Positions 28,199-38,705 of a stretch of 64,000 nt of DNA are shown here, piece by piece; the first letter of the stretch is position 1; the number at the start of each line of letters is the position of its first letter. Under the pieces are notes generated by a model. The model was not told the DNA's origin. It worked only from the letters and a program-made list of their open reading frames with translations, and did not search any database. The stretch spans positions 2,097,501 to 2,161,500 of the forward strand of contig NZ_CP096670.1 in assembly GCF_023238625.1 (NCBI RefSeq), read 5' to 3'. Source of the DNA: Agarivorans sp. TSD2052 (GTDB lineage: Bacteria; Pseudomonadota; Gammaproteobacteria; Enterobacterales; Celerinatantimonadaceae). The position numbers were made by a program, and so were the translations under genes.

Positions 28199-30184
28199 TT
28201 AGCCGAACAATTTTTTTAGTAACCATGTTAATGCACTAGGTTCTGCTTCATTCGCACCAACGAGCTTATTAATTTTGCCGTAAACAGTCTGTTCTTCAAA
28301 CAGTGAGCCTGCTTTTAGCCCGAACATGATTTCAATAGCTTGATCGATGTGTTCAACCCCATAGACAGTAAACAACCCTTTTTCACAAGCTTGTATTACC
28401 TGTTCACTTAAATTGAGTTGGCTAACGTTGGCTTTAGGTAATAACACCGCGTGTTTCTCGGTGTTGCCATCTAAGGTTGCGATTCTGTAGAATCCTTCGA
28501 TTTTTTCATTAATACCGCCGACTGCTAGCACGTTTCCTTTTTGATCCATTGCGCCTGTCACGGCGATATGTTGATGAAGTGGTTCATTGCTTAAGGCACT
28601 TAACATACATAAGGTACTCGCTAGCGAGGCACTGTCACCGTCTATATCTTGGTAAGACTGTTCAAAGACGATGCTGCCGGAAAGAGGGAAGTGATGATCA
28701 CGTGCAAATAGGCTAGTAAGGTAACCTTGAATAATCATCATTGATTTGGCGTGGATGTTGCCTGCTAACTCAGCTTTACGTTCTACATCGGTAAAATCAC
28801 CATCCCCTTGGTGGGCGCTGGCGGTAATTCTGATCGGTTCACCGAACGATAAGCCCAAGCCACTGAAATCAATCACCGATAAACCGTTAATTTGACCTAC
28901 TTGTTTACCTGATACTTCAATTTTTGTTTGCTTGTCTTTGTAAGCAAGGTCACTAAACTTTTGGTGAGCGTTTATGTTTTGTTCTAGTGCATAACACGCT
29001 TGGTTAAAGCCTGCGCTATCACTGTTAAGCCCTAAATGTGCGAGTAAACGTAATGGTTTTAAAACAGCGTTAAAGTCTAAACTCAATAATTGGTTGTGTT
29101 CACAAAACTTGGTGGCGAGCTTTAATACACTTTGGTACAAGCTGGGTCCAAAACCTAGCGCTTGCTGTGTTGAAAGACAGTGCAGTTGCCCTAAGTAGTA
29201 GCCTAGGTTTTCTTTATTGGCAACGACTTCGTGAGGCAATTCTGTTTCGATTAAACTCATCTGAACGATGTCTGGATCTAACTCATACAGGTCTGCTACT
29301 GCATTGCCGTTACCAACAAAAATCACTTTTTGCTGATAAGGCATTGGGTTTGGCATGGTTGCTTGTTTAGTGCTGGTAGCCTTAGACCAAGACAAATGTT
29401 GTGTGTTGATAGAGGCCTTTAGGTCAAACCAAAGTTGAGGATCTGCTAATACATCTTCGCAACTCAACATTAAGATGCTGCCAACTGAATGGTGTAAAAG
29501 ACCCAACTTAATGCTGGCGAAATCAAAGCCCTGTTTAGAGAAAGGTAAAAGCGACCCAAACAACGAGGTTCTAGAAAAATCTTGGCATACGTTTAGCCCT
29601 GGGCAATCTTGCCAAGCTTTATAATACTTAGCGATACACACCTTACTTTGGCTAGTGTCGGCGGCGAGGTATTGGCAAAGATTATGTACCGCATCGCTTA
29701 AACCTGGATCTTTTTGATAAAGGATGATTTGTTCAAGCATCGCGTTAAAATTTTGAACATGTGCAGCATTCAATAGTGCTTCATCATCAATGAATTCGTT
29801 AGCGAGTAATTCTACTGATAGCTTGTCGTTGCTAATGGTGGCTGCTAGCTTAGACATTGCCGTATTAAATGGTGATAAACAATCCTCCTTCAGCTCGAAA
29901 AACAACGGCTGAGTCGGCTGATTGGGATCAAAAAGCATTGTGTAGGTAGCTGGTTTAGTCTCTGGCAGATTGGCCGTTAAGGCGCTAATGATAGATTTTT
30001 GTTGTAAAAAACTGGGAGCTTGGCATACCAAAAAAGGCTGAACAAAGTTCTGCGAGGCAAAATAGTCGAAGCTAGCTTTTGCCACCGGTAATAAGTTTGC
30101 CCATTGCACTTGAGTGTTCACGTCAAGATTATCACATTCAAAGTGAGGGCTTAGTTGCTCAGTTGGTATCGAAAAGTCAGTCAA
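28199..30184 (-). CDS. ycbZ: Lon-like protease LonH/YcbZ
   Basis: 661-residue protein of the YcbZ/LonH group. The C-terminal S16 protease domain has the Ser-Lys dyad: Ser518 in DIDGDSASLA and Lys561 in GGINEKIEGF. The N-terminal two thirds correspond to the ATPase region, yet I see no Walker A GxxxxGK(T/S) motif, as in other YcbZ proteins. The start is TTG 30184; the next in-frame Met is far inside the domain. E. coli has ycbZ directly upstream of fabA as here. Whether it is an active ATP-dependent protease is uncertain. Confidence 0.85.
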   Translation of the reverse strand: MTDFSIPTEQLSPHFECDNLDVNTQVQWANLLPVAKASFDYFASQNFVQPFLVCQAPSFLQQKSIISALTANLPETKPATYTMLFDPNQPTQPLFFELKEDCLSPFNTAMSKLAATISNDKLSVELLANEFIDDEALLNAAHVQNFNAMLEQIILYQKDPGLSDAVHNLCQYLAADTSQSKVCIAKYYKAWQDCPGLNVCQDFSRTSLFGSLLPFSKQGFDFASIKLGLLHHSVGSILMLSCEDVLADPQLWFDLKASINTQHLSWSKATSTKQATMPNPMPYQQKVIFVGNGNAVADLYELDPDIVQMSLIETELPHEVVANKENLGYYLGQLHCLSTQQALGFGPSLYQSVLKLATKFCEHNQLLSLDFNAVLKPLRLLAHLGLNSDSAGFNQACYALEQNINAHQKFSDLAYKDKQTKIEVSGKQVGQINGLSVIDFSGLGLSFGEPIRITASAHQGDGDFTDVERKAELAGNIHAKSMMIIQGYLTSLFARDHHFPLSGSIVFEQSYQDIDGDSASLASTLCMLSALSNEPLHQHIAVTGAMDQKGNVLAVGGINEKIEGFYRIATLDGNTEKHAVLLPKANVSQLNLSEQVIQACEKGLFTVYGVEHIDQAIEIMFGLKAGSLFEEQTVYGKINKLVGANEAEPSALTWLLKKLFG

Positions 30185-30259
30185 ATTAGATTTCCAGTAA
30201 ATATGTAGGGCTAAACAGAATGCCTGAATAACGCATTAAAACAGTTTGTTAACGCTTGT

Positions 30260-31588
30260 TTATAAGACAATAGCTGCAATCCAACCAAAAACCAATAAGG
30301 GGAGGTTGAAGTGTAAAAAAGTGGGTACCACAGTATCCCATATATGATCGTGTTGCCCGTCACTATTCAAGCCCGCAGTTGGACCTAAAGTGGAGTCGGA
30401 AGCTGGCGAACCGGCATCCCCTAGTGCTGCAGCCGTACCAACAAGCGCTACTGTGGCTAATTCAGAGAAACCTAAGGACAAAGCCAGTGGCACGTAGATA
30501 GCGGCTATGATCGGAATGGTTGAAAATGACGACCCTATACCCATCGTAATCAGTAAACCCATTATTAGTAATACAGCGGCCGCAAACATTTTGTTGCTAC
30601 CCAAAATCTGCCCCACGCTGTCGACTAGGTCGGGTACGCCGCCCGTTGCTTTCATCACTCCGGCAAAACCATTTGCTGCAATCATAATGAAGCCGATAAG
30701 CGCCATCAGTTTTACGCCTTCGACAAATAGGTCTTGGCTATTCTGCGGCCGTAAACCGGCGGCTGTAGTAAGCAATAAAAATCCGCACAAAGCGCCCATA
30801 ATAATCGAGCTGGTGTACACATTGACAGCAAGAGCAATCAGGATGATGGCAAGGTTAAGCCATAAACGGGGAGCACTGATGATGACTTCTGTTGAGCCTT
30901 GAGAATGTTTGCTTAGCGCTACGGACTGATAAACACGCGGTTTACGGTAGGATACAAACACAGCGATAAACAACCCACAAATCATACCGAGAGCAGGAAT
31001 TGTCATGGCGATGGGTAATTGCGCTTTATCTATGGCTAAGCCGGCACTTTCGATATTGGTGTGTAACAACTGATTTAAGAAAATACTACCGAAGCCATAG
31101 GGCAACCACATATAAGTGGTGACGAGACCAAAAGTGATACAACAAGCAATGATACGGCGGTCAATATTGAGCTGGTTAAATGCTGCTAACAAAGGTGGGA
31201 TCAATATTGGTATAAAAGCAATATGTACGGGCACTAAGTTTTGAGAAGATACCGCCATCAGAATGATCGCCAATAGCATCAGCCACTTAACCAAGGCCAA
31301 GCGTTTGTCGCGATGTTGATCCACGGCACTAACAATTTTGTGGGCGATTAAATCAGTTAAGCCGCTACGGGATATCGCCACAGCAAACGCCCCAAGCAAA
31401 GCATAGCTTAGGGCGATATTGGCGCCATCACCTAGGCCACCTTCAAAGCTGGCTATGGTATCAGCCAAGGGCATACCTGATACTAAGCCTCCAACGATGG
31501 CACTAATAGATAACGCTAAAACAACGTTTACCCTTAAAAGGCTTAACACCAACATTAAACAAACGGATAAAACAACGGGGTTAAACAT
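30260..31588 (-). CDS. Na+/H+ antiporter family transporter (YuiF-like)
   Basis: 442-residue inner-membrane protein with about eleven hydrophobic segments. The N terminus ([16 protein letters not shown]), the loop [19 protein letters not shown] and the C-terminal [16 protein letters not shown] are characteristic of the Na_H_antiporter/YuiF family, which includes cation antiporters and possible amino-acid carriers. Its start overlaps the rnt stop by eight bases, so it is translated from the rnt transcript or coupled to it. Substrate is not resolved by sequence. Confidence 0.8.
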   Translation of the reverse strand: MFNPVVLSVCLMLVLSLLRVNVVLALSISAIVGGLVSGMPLADTIASFEGGLGDGANIALSYALLGAFAVAISRSGLTDLIAHKIVSAVDQHRDKRLALVKWLMLLAIILMAVSSQNLVPVHIAFIPILIPPLLAAFNQLNIDRRIIACCITFGLVTTYMWLPYGFGSIFLNQLLHTNIESAGLAIDKAQLPIAMTIPALGMICGLFIAVFVSYRKPRVYQSVALSKHSQGSTEVIISAPRLWLNLAIILIALAVNVYTSSIIMGALCGFLLLTTAAGLRPQNSQDLFVEGVKLMALIGFIMIAANGFAGVMKATGGVPDLVDSVGQILGSNKMFAAAVLLIMGLLITMGIGSSFSTIPIIAAIYVPLALSLGFSELATVALVGTAAALGDAGSPASDSTLGPTAGLNSDGQHDHIWDTVVPTFLHFNLPLLVFGWIAAIVL

Positions 31589-32255
31589 TGTCTGTTCCTA
31601 GGTCACTATTGGCGTCTGTAGCAGGTAATGGCCACCCCCCCAGAGCTTGCCATTTGTTTACGATTAAACAAAACAGCTCAGCCGTTTTTTGTGCGTCATA
31701 TAAGGCAGAATGCGCTTCATCGTTATTAAACTCTAAACCAGCTGCACGCGATGCTTTGGCTAACACTGTTTGTCCTAGCGCCAAAGCGCTAATACTGGTG
31801 GTATCAAAACTGACAAATGGGTGAAAAGGATTACGTTTTATTTTACAGCGTTCTACTGCCGCATTAAAAAAGCCCATATCAAACGCAGCGTTATGTGCCA
31901 CCATGACCGCTCGGTTACAGCCATGGGCTTTTAAGGCCTTGCGGATGGGTTTAAACATTTCTTTTAGCGCGGTATCTTCAGTTACCGCACCCCGTAAGGG
32001 GTTTTCAGGATCGATCCCGGTGAATTCTAAGGCTGCTTTCTCAAGATTAGCGCCAACAAAAGGCTCAACGTTAAACTGAACGCTTTCAGCCACATAAAGC
32101 TCTCCGGCATCATTAAAACTGAGCAAACAGGCTGCTATTTCTAACAATGCATCGGTGTTTGCGTTAAAGCCGGCGGTTTCGATGTCGATAACGACAGGGT
32201 AATAGCCTCTAAAACGGCTAGACATAAGCTGGGTAGTACGTTCTGTTATGGTCAT
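31581..32255 (-). CDS. rnt: Ribonuclease T
   Basis: DEDD-family 3' exoribonuclease that trims tRNA 3' ends and other stable RNAs; relevant to the large tRNA arrays in this window. The exonuclease residues are Asp24 and Glu26 in [19 protein letters not shown] in the middle, and His182/Asp187 in [35 protein letters not shown] matches E. coli RNase T. Length 224 versus 215. It is divergent from motY, the arrangement known from Vibrio. Confidence 0.95.
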   Translation of the reverse strand: MTITERTTQLMSSRFRGYYPVVIDIETAGFNANTDALLEIAACLLSFNDAGELYVAESVQFNVEPFVGANLEKAALEFTGIDPENPLRGAVTEDTALKEMFKPIRKALKAHGCNRAVMVAHNAAFDMGFFNAAVERCKIKRNPFHPFVSFDTTSISALALGQTVLAKASRAAGLEFNNDEAHSALYDAQKTAELFCLIVNKWQALGGWPLPATDANSDLGTDNV

Positions 32256-32375
32256 AATGTGGCTAACTGTGCATATAGGCGCGCATTATTACAAAAGCTG
32301 AAAAGAATCGCGAATTTGCTTTAAAGATAATTGGCTGAATGCCGATAATTTATCTAGAAGAGAGGATTTCTGCTA

Positions 32376-33245
32376 ATGAAACGTTATTTGTTGTTAACTC
32401 TGGCACTACACGCGGCCTCGTCACATGCTTATGTGCGCAACTATTCTGCGTCACTGGATGATTCTACTTGGGTGATCTCAAATAAAACGCCAATAGAATG
32501 CCGTATGGACCATTTTATTCCATCTTTTGGTGTCGCTAGCTTCGTCAGTAAAGCCTCTAAAGACGTTAATCTAGATTTCTATTTAGACATGTACAAAATT
32601 TCGGCTGAAACCCATCAAGTCTCTCTCCGTAGTGTTCCTCCATTGTGGAAGCCAGGTGCAAGTTCAAGACAAATTAGTGAGTTGTCCTTTTACCAGCAGT
32701 TCGACGGTTATGTCGCGGCACAACCGGCTTGGCAGATGTTAAGTGAACTTGAAGATGGAAACGTGCCTACTTTTTACTTTGACGATTGGTACGCGAATAA
32801 TAAAACAACCGCTGTCGGTATTTCGTCAATTAACTTCAAACAACAATATAATGATTTCCTTAAGTGCGTAGGGCGCTTATTACCGTATTCCTTTGATGAC
32901 ATCGCCTTCACGGTATTAACCTATAAAAGTAATAGTGATGAACTGACTCCTCGTTCTCAGAAACGGCTTCAATTGATAGGTAATTATGTAAAACATGACC
33001 CTGAGATAGACGTGGTATTGGTTGATGCTTACACCGATAGTTATGGTGGAAAATGGCTCAATCAGGAACTCTCCGAGAAACGAGCTAACTGGGTGAAAAG
33101 TTACTTTAAGTCGAGTGGTTTAGATGAAAGCGTGATCGAAGTTTCCGCCCATGGTGAACGACGCCACGTTGCTACTAATAGCAATATTCGTGGTCGGGAT
33201 CGAAACCGCAGGGTAGTGATATCTTTAGGAAAAGACCTACTATAA
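32376..33245 (+). CDS. motY: Sodium-type flagellar protein MotY
   Basis: Component of the T-ring of sodium-driven polar flagella, which holds the PomA/PomB stator around the rotor. Residues 1-18 are a signal peptide (HAASSHA). The N-terminal domain (about 19-155, YSASLDDSTW) is MotY-specific. The C-terminal OmpA-like domain (about 175-285) binds peptidoglycan: TYKSNSDELTPRSQKRL, TDSYGGKWLNQELSEKRA and GRDRNRRVVISL. Position divergent from rnt is the Vibrio arrangement. No stator or other flagellar genes are in the window. Confidence 0.92.
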   Translation: MKRYLLLTLALHAASSHAYVRNYSASLDDSTWVISNKTPIECRMDHFIPSFGVASFVSKASKDVNLDFYLDMYKISAETHQVSLRSVPPLWKPGASSRQISELSFYQQFDGYVAAQPAWQMLSELEDGNVPTFYFDDWYANNKTTAVGISSINFKQQYNDFLKCVGRLLPYSFDDIAFTVLTYKSNSDELTPRSQKRLQLIGNYVKHDPEIDVVLVDAYTDSYGGKWLNQELSEKRANWVKSYFKSSGLDESVIEVSAHGERRHVATNSNIRGRDRNRRVVISLGKDLL

Positions 33246-33256
33246 TGTTGTGGAGC

Positions 33257-33892
33257 TTACAGCTCCACCTTATCTTTAAACTCACACAAATCTTCAATAA
33301 TACAACTACCACAACGGGGTTTGCGGGCTATGCAGGTATAACGCCCGTGTAAGATAAGCCAATGATGCACATCAACCTTAAACTCGGCAGGAACAACTTT
33401 AATCAGTTTCTCTTCAACCTCTTTAACGTTTTTACCCATAGCAAATTTTGTACGATTAGACACGCGGTCGATATGGGTGTCTACGGCTATTGTTGGCCAT
33501 CCAAAAGCAGTGTTAAGGACAACATTAGCGGTTTTTCTACCAACGCCAGGTAAGGCTTCTAGGGCTTCTCTATTCTCGGGTACGATGCCGTTATGCTGTT
33601 CAAGCAGAATTTTGCAGGTCTTAATGAGGTTTTCAGCTTTTGAGTTAAATAGCCCAATGGTTTTGATGTAACCCTTCAGTTGCTCTACGCCTAAATCATA
33701 AATAGCTTGAGGGGTATTCGCTACGGGGTAAAGCTTGTCGGTAGCTTTGTTTACCGACACGTCGGTAGCCTGGGCTGATAATAGTACCGCAGCCAATAAT
33801 TCAAAAGGGCTACTAAAGTTTAGCTCTGTGGTGGGGTGAGGATTGTTATCACGAAGCCGAGTGAGGATTTCTAAGCGCTTTTGTTTGTTCAT
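33257..33892 (-). CDS. nth: Endonuclease III
   Basis: DNA glycosylase/AP lyase for oxidised pyrimidines. The helix-hairpin-helix [12 protein letters not shown] carries catalytic Lys120, Asp138 lies in [12 protein letters not shown], and the 4Fe-4S cluster ligands are Cys187, 194, 197 and 203 (C-X6-C-X2-C-X5-C). Residue numbers equal those of E. coli Nth, and the length is 211. It overlaps the rnfE stop by four bases, keeping the rnf/rsx-nth operon order of E. coli. Confidence 0.97.
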   Translation of the reverse strand: MNKQKRLEILTRLRDNNPHPTTELNFSSPFELLAAVLLSAQATDVSVNKATDKLYPVANTPQAIYDLGVEQLKGYIKTIGLFNSKAENLIKTCKILLEQHNGIVPENREALEALPGVGRKTANVVLNTAFGWPTIAVDTHIDRVSNRTKFAMGKNVKEVEEKLIKVVPAEFKVDVHHWLILHGRYTCIARKPRCGSCIIEDLCEFKDKVEL

Positions 33893-34572
33893 AGTTGCTG
33901 AGTACTTTCCGTGGTGGTTACTGCGGTTTGTTGTTTGGCTTGTACACGGTTATCAATAATGTTTTTAAGCGCAATGATGAACCCCATCACTAGAAATGCG
34001 CCGGGTGGTAAGACTGCGACTAAAAAGTGTTCATTAAAATCAATCAATTGAACATAGAGAAATGAAGCCCAGTCTCCTAGTAGTAACTCAATCCCGTAGA
34101 ATAGACTGCCATTGCCTAATAACTCTCTTATTGCCCCTACAAGCGCTAAAACCAAACCAAAACCAAGACCCATCATTAATCCGTCAAAAGCGGCTGCTTT
34201 TACTTGGTTTCGCGCTGCAAAGGCTTCAGCCCGACCAATAATTATGCAGTTGGTGACGATTAAGGGTATAAAAATTCCTAGGTTTTGATACAAGCCGTAA
34301 GTATAGGCATTCATGAGTAACTGAATACAGGTAACAAATGAAGCTATCACCATGACAAACACAGGAATTCGAATTTCTTTAGCAACCCATTTTCTAATCA
34401 GGGAAACGGTAGTATTAGAGGCAACCAACACCAACATGGTTGCTAGGCCTAAGCCCAGGGCGTTGGTTAACGTAGAGGTGACTGCAAGCAGTGGGCATAA
34501 ACCAAGCAGTTGCACTAAGCCGGGATTGTTTTTCCAAAGGCCTTGCCACGCTAATTTTTTATATTCAGTCAT
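33889..34572 (-). CDS. rnfE: Rnf complex subunit RnfE
   Basis: Membrane subunit of the ion-translocating Rnf complex, which couples ferredoxin/NAD redox chemistry to Na+ or H+ movement (or maintains reduced SoxR as Rsx). Six hydrophobic segments are visible; the motifs [44 protein letters not shown] and [10 protein letters not shown] match RsxE. I chose ATG 34572, which has AAGGA in front; GTG 34587 would run back into rnfG. The protein is 227 residues. Confidence 0.95.
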   Translation of the reverse strand: MTEYKKLAWQGLWKNNPGLVQLLGLCPLLAVTSTLTNALGLGLATMLVLVASNTTVSLIRKWVAKEIRIPVFVMVIASFVTCIQLLMNAYTYGLYQNLGIFIPLIVTNCIIIGRAEAFAARNQVKAAAFDGLMMGLGFGLVLALVGAIRELLGNGSLFYGIELLLGDWASFLYVQLIDFNEHFLVAVLPPGAFLVMGFIIALKNIIDNRVQAKQQTAVTTTESTQQL

Positions 34573-34580
34573 TGCAGTCC

Positions 34581-35213
34581 TTAACACCCTTCGGCTAGCT
34601 GTTCTATTTTTTGTTGATTACGTGAATGGTAAACCAACACATTCTTCACCGCTTTAACCACCGCTCTAGGCGTAATGGTTGCGCCGGTAAATGCATCATA
34701 TTGTCCGCCATCTTTTTTCACCGCCCATCGTGTATCCGTTTCGCTTAACAGCTGCTGTTGCTCGAACTGGTAGATCCAATCCGATTTACGGGTTTCAATT
34801 TTATCACCTAAACCTGGCGTCTCGTTATGCTGTACTACTCTTACGCCGCTAACCGTTCCGTTTACATTGATTCCGACCAATAGTCGAATGGCTCCACTAT
34901 AGCCATCGGGTGCGGTAACCTGATAAACATAGGCCTTGGTTTGATCATCCATGGTGATTAAGCGAATTGAGTGAGGTTTATCAGTGCCCAAATATTGCTG
35001 GTTAATATCTTGGTAACAACGTTGAGTATAGAGGCTCGCTGCTAATGAGGCTGATAGCACTTCGTTGGTGGACCTCAGTAATTGCTTTTGTACCTGCTCT
35101 TCGATGCGCGGTTCAGTAAAGTAATTGACGATTACAACCAACAGGGTACAAGCGAAAGCAAACAGGGCCAACATGCCAGCATTCTTCGTTACAGATTGAC
35201 GTTTAGTCGTCAT
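34581..35213 (-). CDS. rnfG: Rnf complex subunit RnfG (FMN-binding)
   Basis: Periplasm-facing subunit with one N-terminal membrane helix (about 12-30) and an FMN-binding domain. The flavinylation motif TGATIT is at 176-181; Thr179 is the residue expected to carry covalent FMN, attached by ApbE in known systems. [11 protein letters not shown] is the conserved loop. It overlaps rnfD by four bases (ATGA) and is 210 residues, like E. coli RsxG (206). Confidence 0.95.
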   Translation of the reverse strand: MTTKRQSVTKNAGMLALFAFACTLLVVIVNYFTEPRIEEQVQKQLLRSTNEVLSASLAASLYTQRCYQDINQQYLGTDKPHSIRLITMDDQTKAYVYQVTAPDGYSGAIRLLVGINVNGTVSGVRVVQHNETPGLGDKIETRKSDWIYQFEQQQLLSETDTRWAVKKDGGQYDAFTGATITPRAVVKAVKNVLVYHSRNQQKIEQLAEGC

Positions 35214-36274
35214 TTTTTACTTCCTTCGCCGTAACCATAAACCCTCGGTTTGGTGAAATGATCTATCATTGGTACCGCCATGTTGCTGAGTAACACCGCG
35301 AAGGCAATAGCATCGGGATAACCACCATAGTTACGGATGACAAATACCAGTAATGCCACCAGCGAGGCGTAAATTAAGCGTCCTCGATTACTGGTTGCAG
35401 CGCTGACGGGATCGGTAAGAATGAAGAATGCGCCAATCATAGTTGCACCCGAGAATAGCTGAATAAGTGTCGGGATCGAATGATCAGGATTTATCGCACT
35501 CGATAATAAACTGAGTAGCAGTAAAGTGCCCAGAAAGCCTACCGGTATATGCCAACGAATCACTTTTAAATAAACCAGCGCTAAACCGCCTAACAAATAG
35601 GCTAAGTTAATCCATTGCCAACCTATTCCAGCTAAGCGACCAAATACCGCATGACTCGCAATTTCGGTTGAAGTAAAGCCCAACGTTAACTGAGTTTTCA
35701 TTTCATCTAAAGGTGTTGCGATAGTGTGGCCATCAATGCTTGCGATTTGTTTAATGCTAAAACCATCTAGTGTAAAGCTACTAAAAATAAGTGAGATACC
35801 ATCTACACTACTCAAGCTTTCCGTCAGTAAGCTTTGCGGAGGCATCCAGCTGGTCATCGTGACTGGGAAAGAAACTAATAACAATACGTAGGCGGCCATG
35901 GCGGGGTTAAAGATATTATGGCCTAACCCGCCGTATAGGTGCTTAACCACTAAAATGGCAAAACTACTCCCTATAATGGTTATCCACCAAGGCGCGTAAG
36001 CCGGCATGGCTAAACCTATAAGTACACCGGTTACTAGGGCGCTATTGTCACTGAGCGTTGCCCACACAGGGCGTTTACGCAGTATCATAACAAGCGCTTC
36101 ACTGAATATTGCCATGAGGCTAGCCAATAAAACTTGAACTAAGGTACCTATGCCAAAAAAATAGCTTTGCACCAATAAACCCGGCACCAAGCATAAAATA
36201 ACCCAAAACATTAAGGTGTTGGTTTTAAGTGGTGTTCGGACAAACGGAGAGCTTTGAATTTTGTTATTACTCAT
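35210..36274 (-). CDS. rnfD: Rnf complex subunit RnfD
   Basis: Integral membrane subunit related to NqrB, with about nine to ten helices. The covalent FMN motif is SGATMIGAFFILTDPVSAAT; further family motifs are KHLYGGLGHNIFNPAMAAYV and YGGYPDAIAFAVLLSNMAVP. Length 354 equals E. coli RsxD (352). Its start lies eight bases inside rnfC, so the two are translationally coupled. Confidence 0.95.
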   Translation of the reverse strand: MSNNKIQSSPFVRTPLKTNTLMFWVILCLVPGLLVQSYFFGIGTLVQVLLASLMAIFSEALVMILRKRPVWATLSDNSALVTGVLIGLAMPAYAPWWITIIGSSFAILVVKHLYGGLGHNIFNPAMAAYVLLLVSFPVTMTSWMPPQSLLTESLSSVDGISLIFSSFTLDGFSIKQIASIDGHTIATPLDEMKTQLTLGFTSTEIASHAVFGRLAGIGWQWINLAYLLGGLALVYLKVIRWHIPVGFLGTLLLLSLLSSAINPDHSIPTLIQLFSGATMIGAFFILTDPVSAATSNRGRLIYASLVALLVFVIRNYGGYPDAIAFAVLLSNMAVPMIDHFTKPRVYGYGEGSKK

Positions 36275-38705
36275 CGTTTAGTTTCTCTTCGTTTTGTTGA
36301 TTGGCGAGTTTTTTGGCTTTGGCTCGAGCGACAGCAGCCGCTACGGCAGGGTTAACTTTTTTCTCTGCTTGTTGAGATACGGCTGCAGTTTCTGCTGTTT
36401 TAGCTGACTTTTTGGCTTTGGCTCGAGCGACAGCAGCCGCTACGGCAGGGTTAACTTTTTTCTCTGCTTGTTGAGATACGTCTGCGGTTTCTGCTGTTTC
36501 AGCTGACTTTTTGGCTTTGGCTCGAGCGACAGCAGCCGCTACGGCAGGGTTAACTTTTTTCTCTGCTTGTTGAGATACGTCTGCAGTTTCTGCTGTTTCA
36601 GCTGACTTTTTGGCTTTGGCTCGAGCGACAGCAGCCGCTACGGCAGGGTTAACCTTTTTCTCTGCTTGTTGAGATACGTCAGCAGTCTCTGCTGTTTCAG
36701 CTAACTTTTTGGCTTTGGCTCGAGCGACAGCAGCCGCTACGGCAGGGTTAACCTTTTTCTCTGCTTGTTGGTTGGCTTCTGCAGGCTCAGAGAGATGCTT
36801 GGCGTCGAGTTTTTTCGCTTTAGCTCTTGCAATAGCAGCGTCTACAGCGGGGTTTGTCGCTTTAGCGCTGGTCTCTTCCTTAGCTTCTTCCGCAACCGGT
36901 TTACCCGCTGCCTTTTTAGCTTTGGCACGCGCAATAGCCGCTGCAACGGCGGGATTAGACGATTGGCTGTTGGTATCTTCTGTCGTACTGTCAGCGTCAG
37001 TCTGGTTAATACTCTTTTTAGCCTTTGCACGAGCAATCGCGGCCGCCACTGCAGGGTTAGACGAGCCCGCATTATTTTGTTTTTCTGCTCGGCGTTTAGC
37101 CTTGCGGGCTTCTCGCTGAGCAATGGCATCTTGGTTGTCGGGGATCCATTCGCCAGTTTCTGTTTGTATTGCGTTTGGCGCTTCAGTGCCTTTTTGTTTA
37201 ACGCGAGCGAGAGCCGCAGCGACCGGATCGGGTTTCGAGCTACTGGTGTCGCTAGTTGTTTGGCTCTGTCTACGCAATGCTGCTTGTTGGTGTTTAGCTT
37301 TACGTTCTTGCTTGGCTTTCTCTAAACGAGCTTGGCGAGCATCAAAGCGTTGCTTGGCTATATCAGCCTCTTGTTGAGCGACGTCTTCGGCTTTAATCTT
37401 GGCTTTAGATGTTCGGTAGTGTTGCACTAAAGAAATTTGGCTAGGGCATACGAAGGCGCAAGCACCGCATTCGATACAGTCCATCATGTTGAAATCACGT
37501 GCTTTTGATAAGTCGTTACCTTGAGCGAACCAATATAGTTGCTGGGGTAATAAACCCATAGGACAGGCTTGCGCGCATTCGCCACAGCGAATGCATGGGG
37601 ATTCTTTAGCGGCTGCTTGAGGGTCATTAACGATTAAGCAGTTAGTGGTTTTTACTACCGGAGCCGAGTTACTTGGTAGCATAAAGCCCATCATTGAGCC
37701 GCCCATAATTGTTGGAGTGGTACTGGCTGCTTGTAATTTGTTCGCTATCACGTCAGCCACCGAGGTGCCAATAGGTACCCAATAATTGCTCGGAGAGGTA
37801 ACTAAATCACCGGCTAAGGTAACAACTCGAGATATCAGAGGCTCCCCAAGTGCAACCGCGCGATGTATTGCATAAGCGGTACCTACGTTTTGAACCAGCA
37901 TTCCTAGGTCTAGCGGTAATTGCTGAGCAGCAACTTCTTTACCTGTGAGCACTTGGATTAACTGTTTTTCTCCACCAGAGGGATACTTAGTCGGTATACT
38001 TCGAATAACAATGCTTTCATCGGTATTCGCCTCTAGCGCATGAATAGCCGCGGGCTTATCGTCTTCAACCGCGATTATAGTGAGTTGAGGTTTAAGTACT
38101 TTCTGTAGTAATCGAACACCTTTGATAATCTCTTCAGCATAATTTTGCATTAAACAATCATCGGCCGAGATATAAGGTTCACACTCTGCGCCATTGATAA
38201 TCAATACGTCTAGTGGCTTATGTGGAGTGATCTTTAATGCAGTAGGAAAACCTGCTCCACCCATGCCTGAAATGCCAGATTGGTGAACCCGTTGGCAGAT
38301 TAACTCTGGTGTTTGTTGTTCTTCAGTTAAAGGGGCCGGCCATTGTGCATCTTGTTGCTCTGAATCCACCTTAATCACTACGCTCAGCTCTGGTATTGCC
38401 GATGCATGAGCGCTCACTCTTGGTTCGATAGCAATCACTTCGCCAGCGCACGAAGCATGAACTGGCGGAGCTTGGAAAAATTGCGATTGTGTCAATGCTT
38501 GACCACGCAAAACTTTTTCGCCAATCGACACTAATAATTTTCCGGCACTACCAATATGCTGCTGTACAGGAATACTCAATATTTCGGGGTCAGCGATGCG
38601 TTCTGGTATATCACAGTTAATGTTTTGCTTATTGGTTTCAGGATGCACACCACCTTGGTAGCCCCAAGTGAAACCTTGTTTAATTTTTTCTATCCAAGCA
38701 ACCAT
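36267..38705 (-). CDS. rnfC: Rnf complex subunit RnfC with an expanded repeat tail
   Basis: Peripheral NADH- and FMN-binding subunit with two 4Fe-4S clusters. The N-terminal barrel and Rossmann-like part (HPETNKQNINC, GMGGAGFPTALK, INGAECEPYI) is followed by the clusters CIRCGECAQACP and CIECGACAFVCP. From about residue 440 the protein is charged and low in complexity. It ends in eight copies of NPAV-x-AA(I/V)ARAKAKK; the last five are in 33-residue repeats. At 812 residues it is longer than E. coli RsxC (740), which has a shorter tail of the same kind. The tail's role is unknown. Confidence 0.93.
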   Translation of the reverse strand: MVAWIEKIKQGFTWGYQGGVHPETNKQNINCDIPERIADPEILSIPVQQHIGSAGKLLVSIGEKVLRGQALTQSQFFQAPPVHASCAGEVIAIEPRVSAHASAIPELSVVIKVDSEQQDAQWPAPLTEEQQTPELICQRVHQSGISGMGGAGFPTALKITPHKPLDVLIINGAECEPYISADDCLMQNYAEEIIKGVRLLQKVLKPQLTIIAVEDDKPAAIHALEANTDESIVIRSIPTKYPSGGEKQLIQVLTGKEVAAQQLPLDLGMLVQNVGTAYAIHRAVALGEPLISRVVTLAGDLVTSPSNYWVPIGTSVADVIANKLQAASTTPTIMGGSMMGFMLPSNSAPVVKTTNCLIVNDPQAAAKESPCIRCGECAQACPMGLLPQQLYWFAQGNDLSKARDFNMMDCIECGACAFVCPSQISLVQHYRTSKAKIKAEDVAQQEADIAKQRFDARQARLEKAKQERKAKHQQAALRRQSQTTSDTSSSKPDPVAAALARVKQKGTEAPNAIQTETGEWIPDNQDAIAQREARKAKRRAEKQNNAGSSNPAVAAAIARAKAKKSINQTDADSTTEDTNSQSSNPAVAAAIARAKAKKAAGKPVAEEAKEETSAKATNPAVDAAIARAKAKKLDAKHLSEPAEANQQAEKKVNPAVAAAVARAKAKKLAETAETADVSQQAEKKVNPAVAAAVARAKAKKSAETAETADVSQQAEKKVNPAVAAAVARAKAKKSAETAETADVSQQAEKKVNPAVAAAVARAKAKKSAKTAETAAVSQQAEKKVNPAVAAAVARAKAKKLANQQNEEKLNDE
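36309..36768 (-). repeat. 99-bp tandem repeats encoding the RnfC tail
   Basis: Five copies of GGCTTTGGCTCGAGCGACAG begin at 36315, 36414, 36513, 36612 and 36711, each exactly 99 bp apart, with only a few base differences between units. Near-identity at synonymous sites points to recent duplication or gene conversion. Unit length is a multiple of three, so copy-number change keeps the frame. Confidence 0.9.

Noticed and set aside
36309..36768. Short regular DNA repeats in rnfC as a CRISPR array
   Set aside because: They are in-frame coding repeats with almost identical whole units and no unique spacers.
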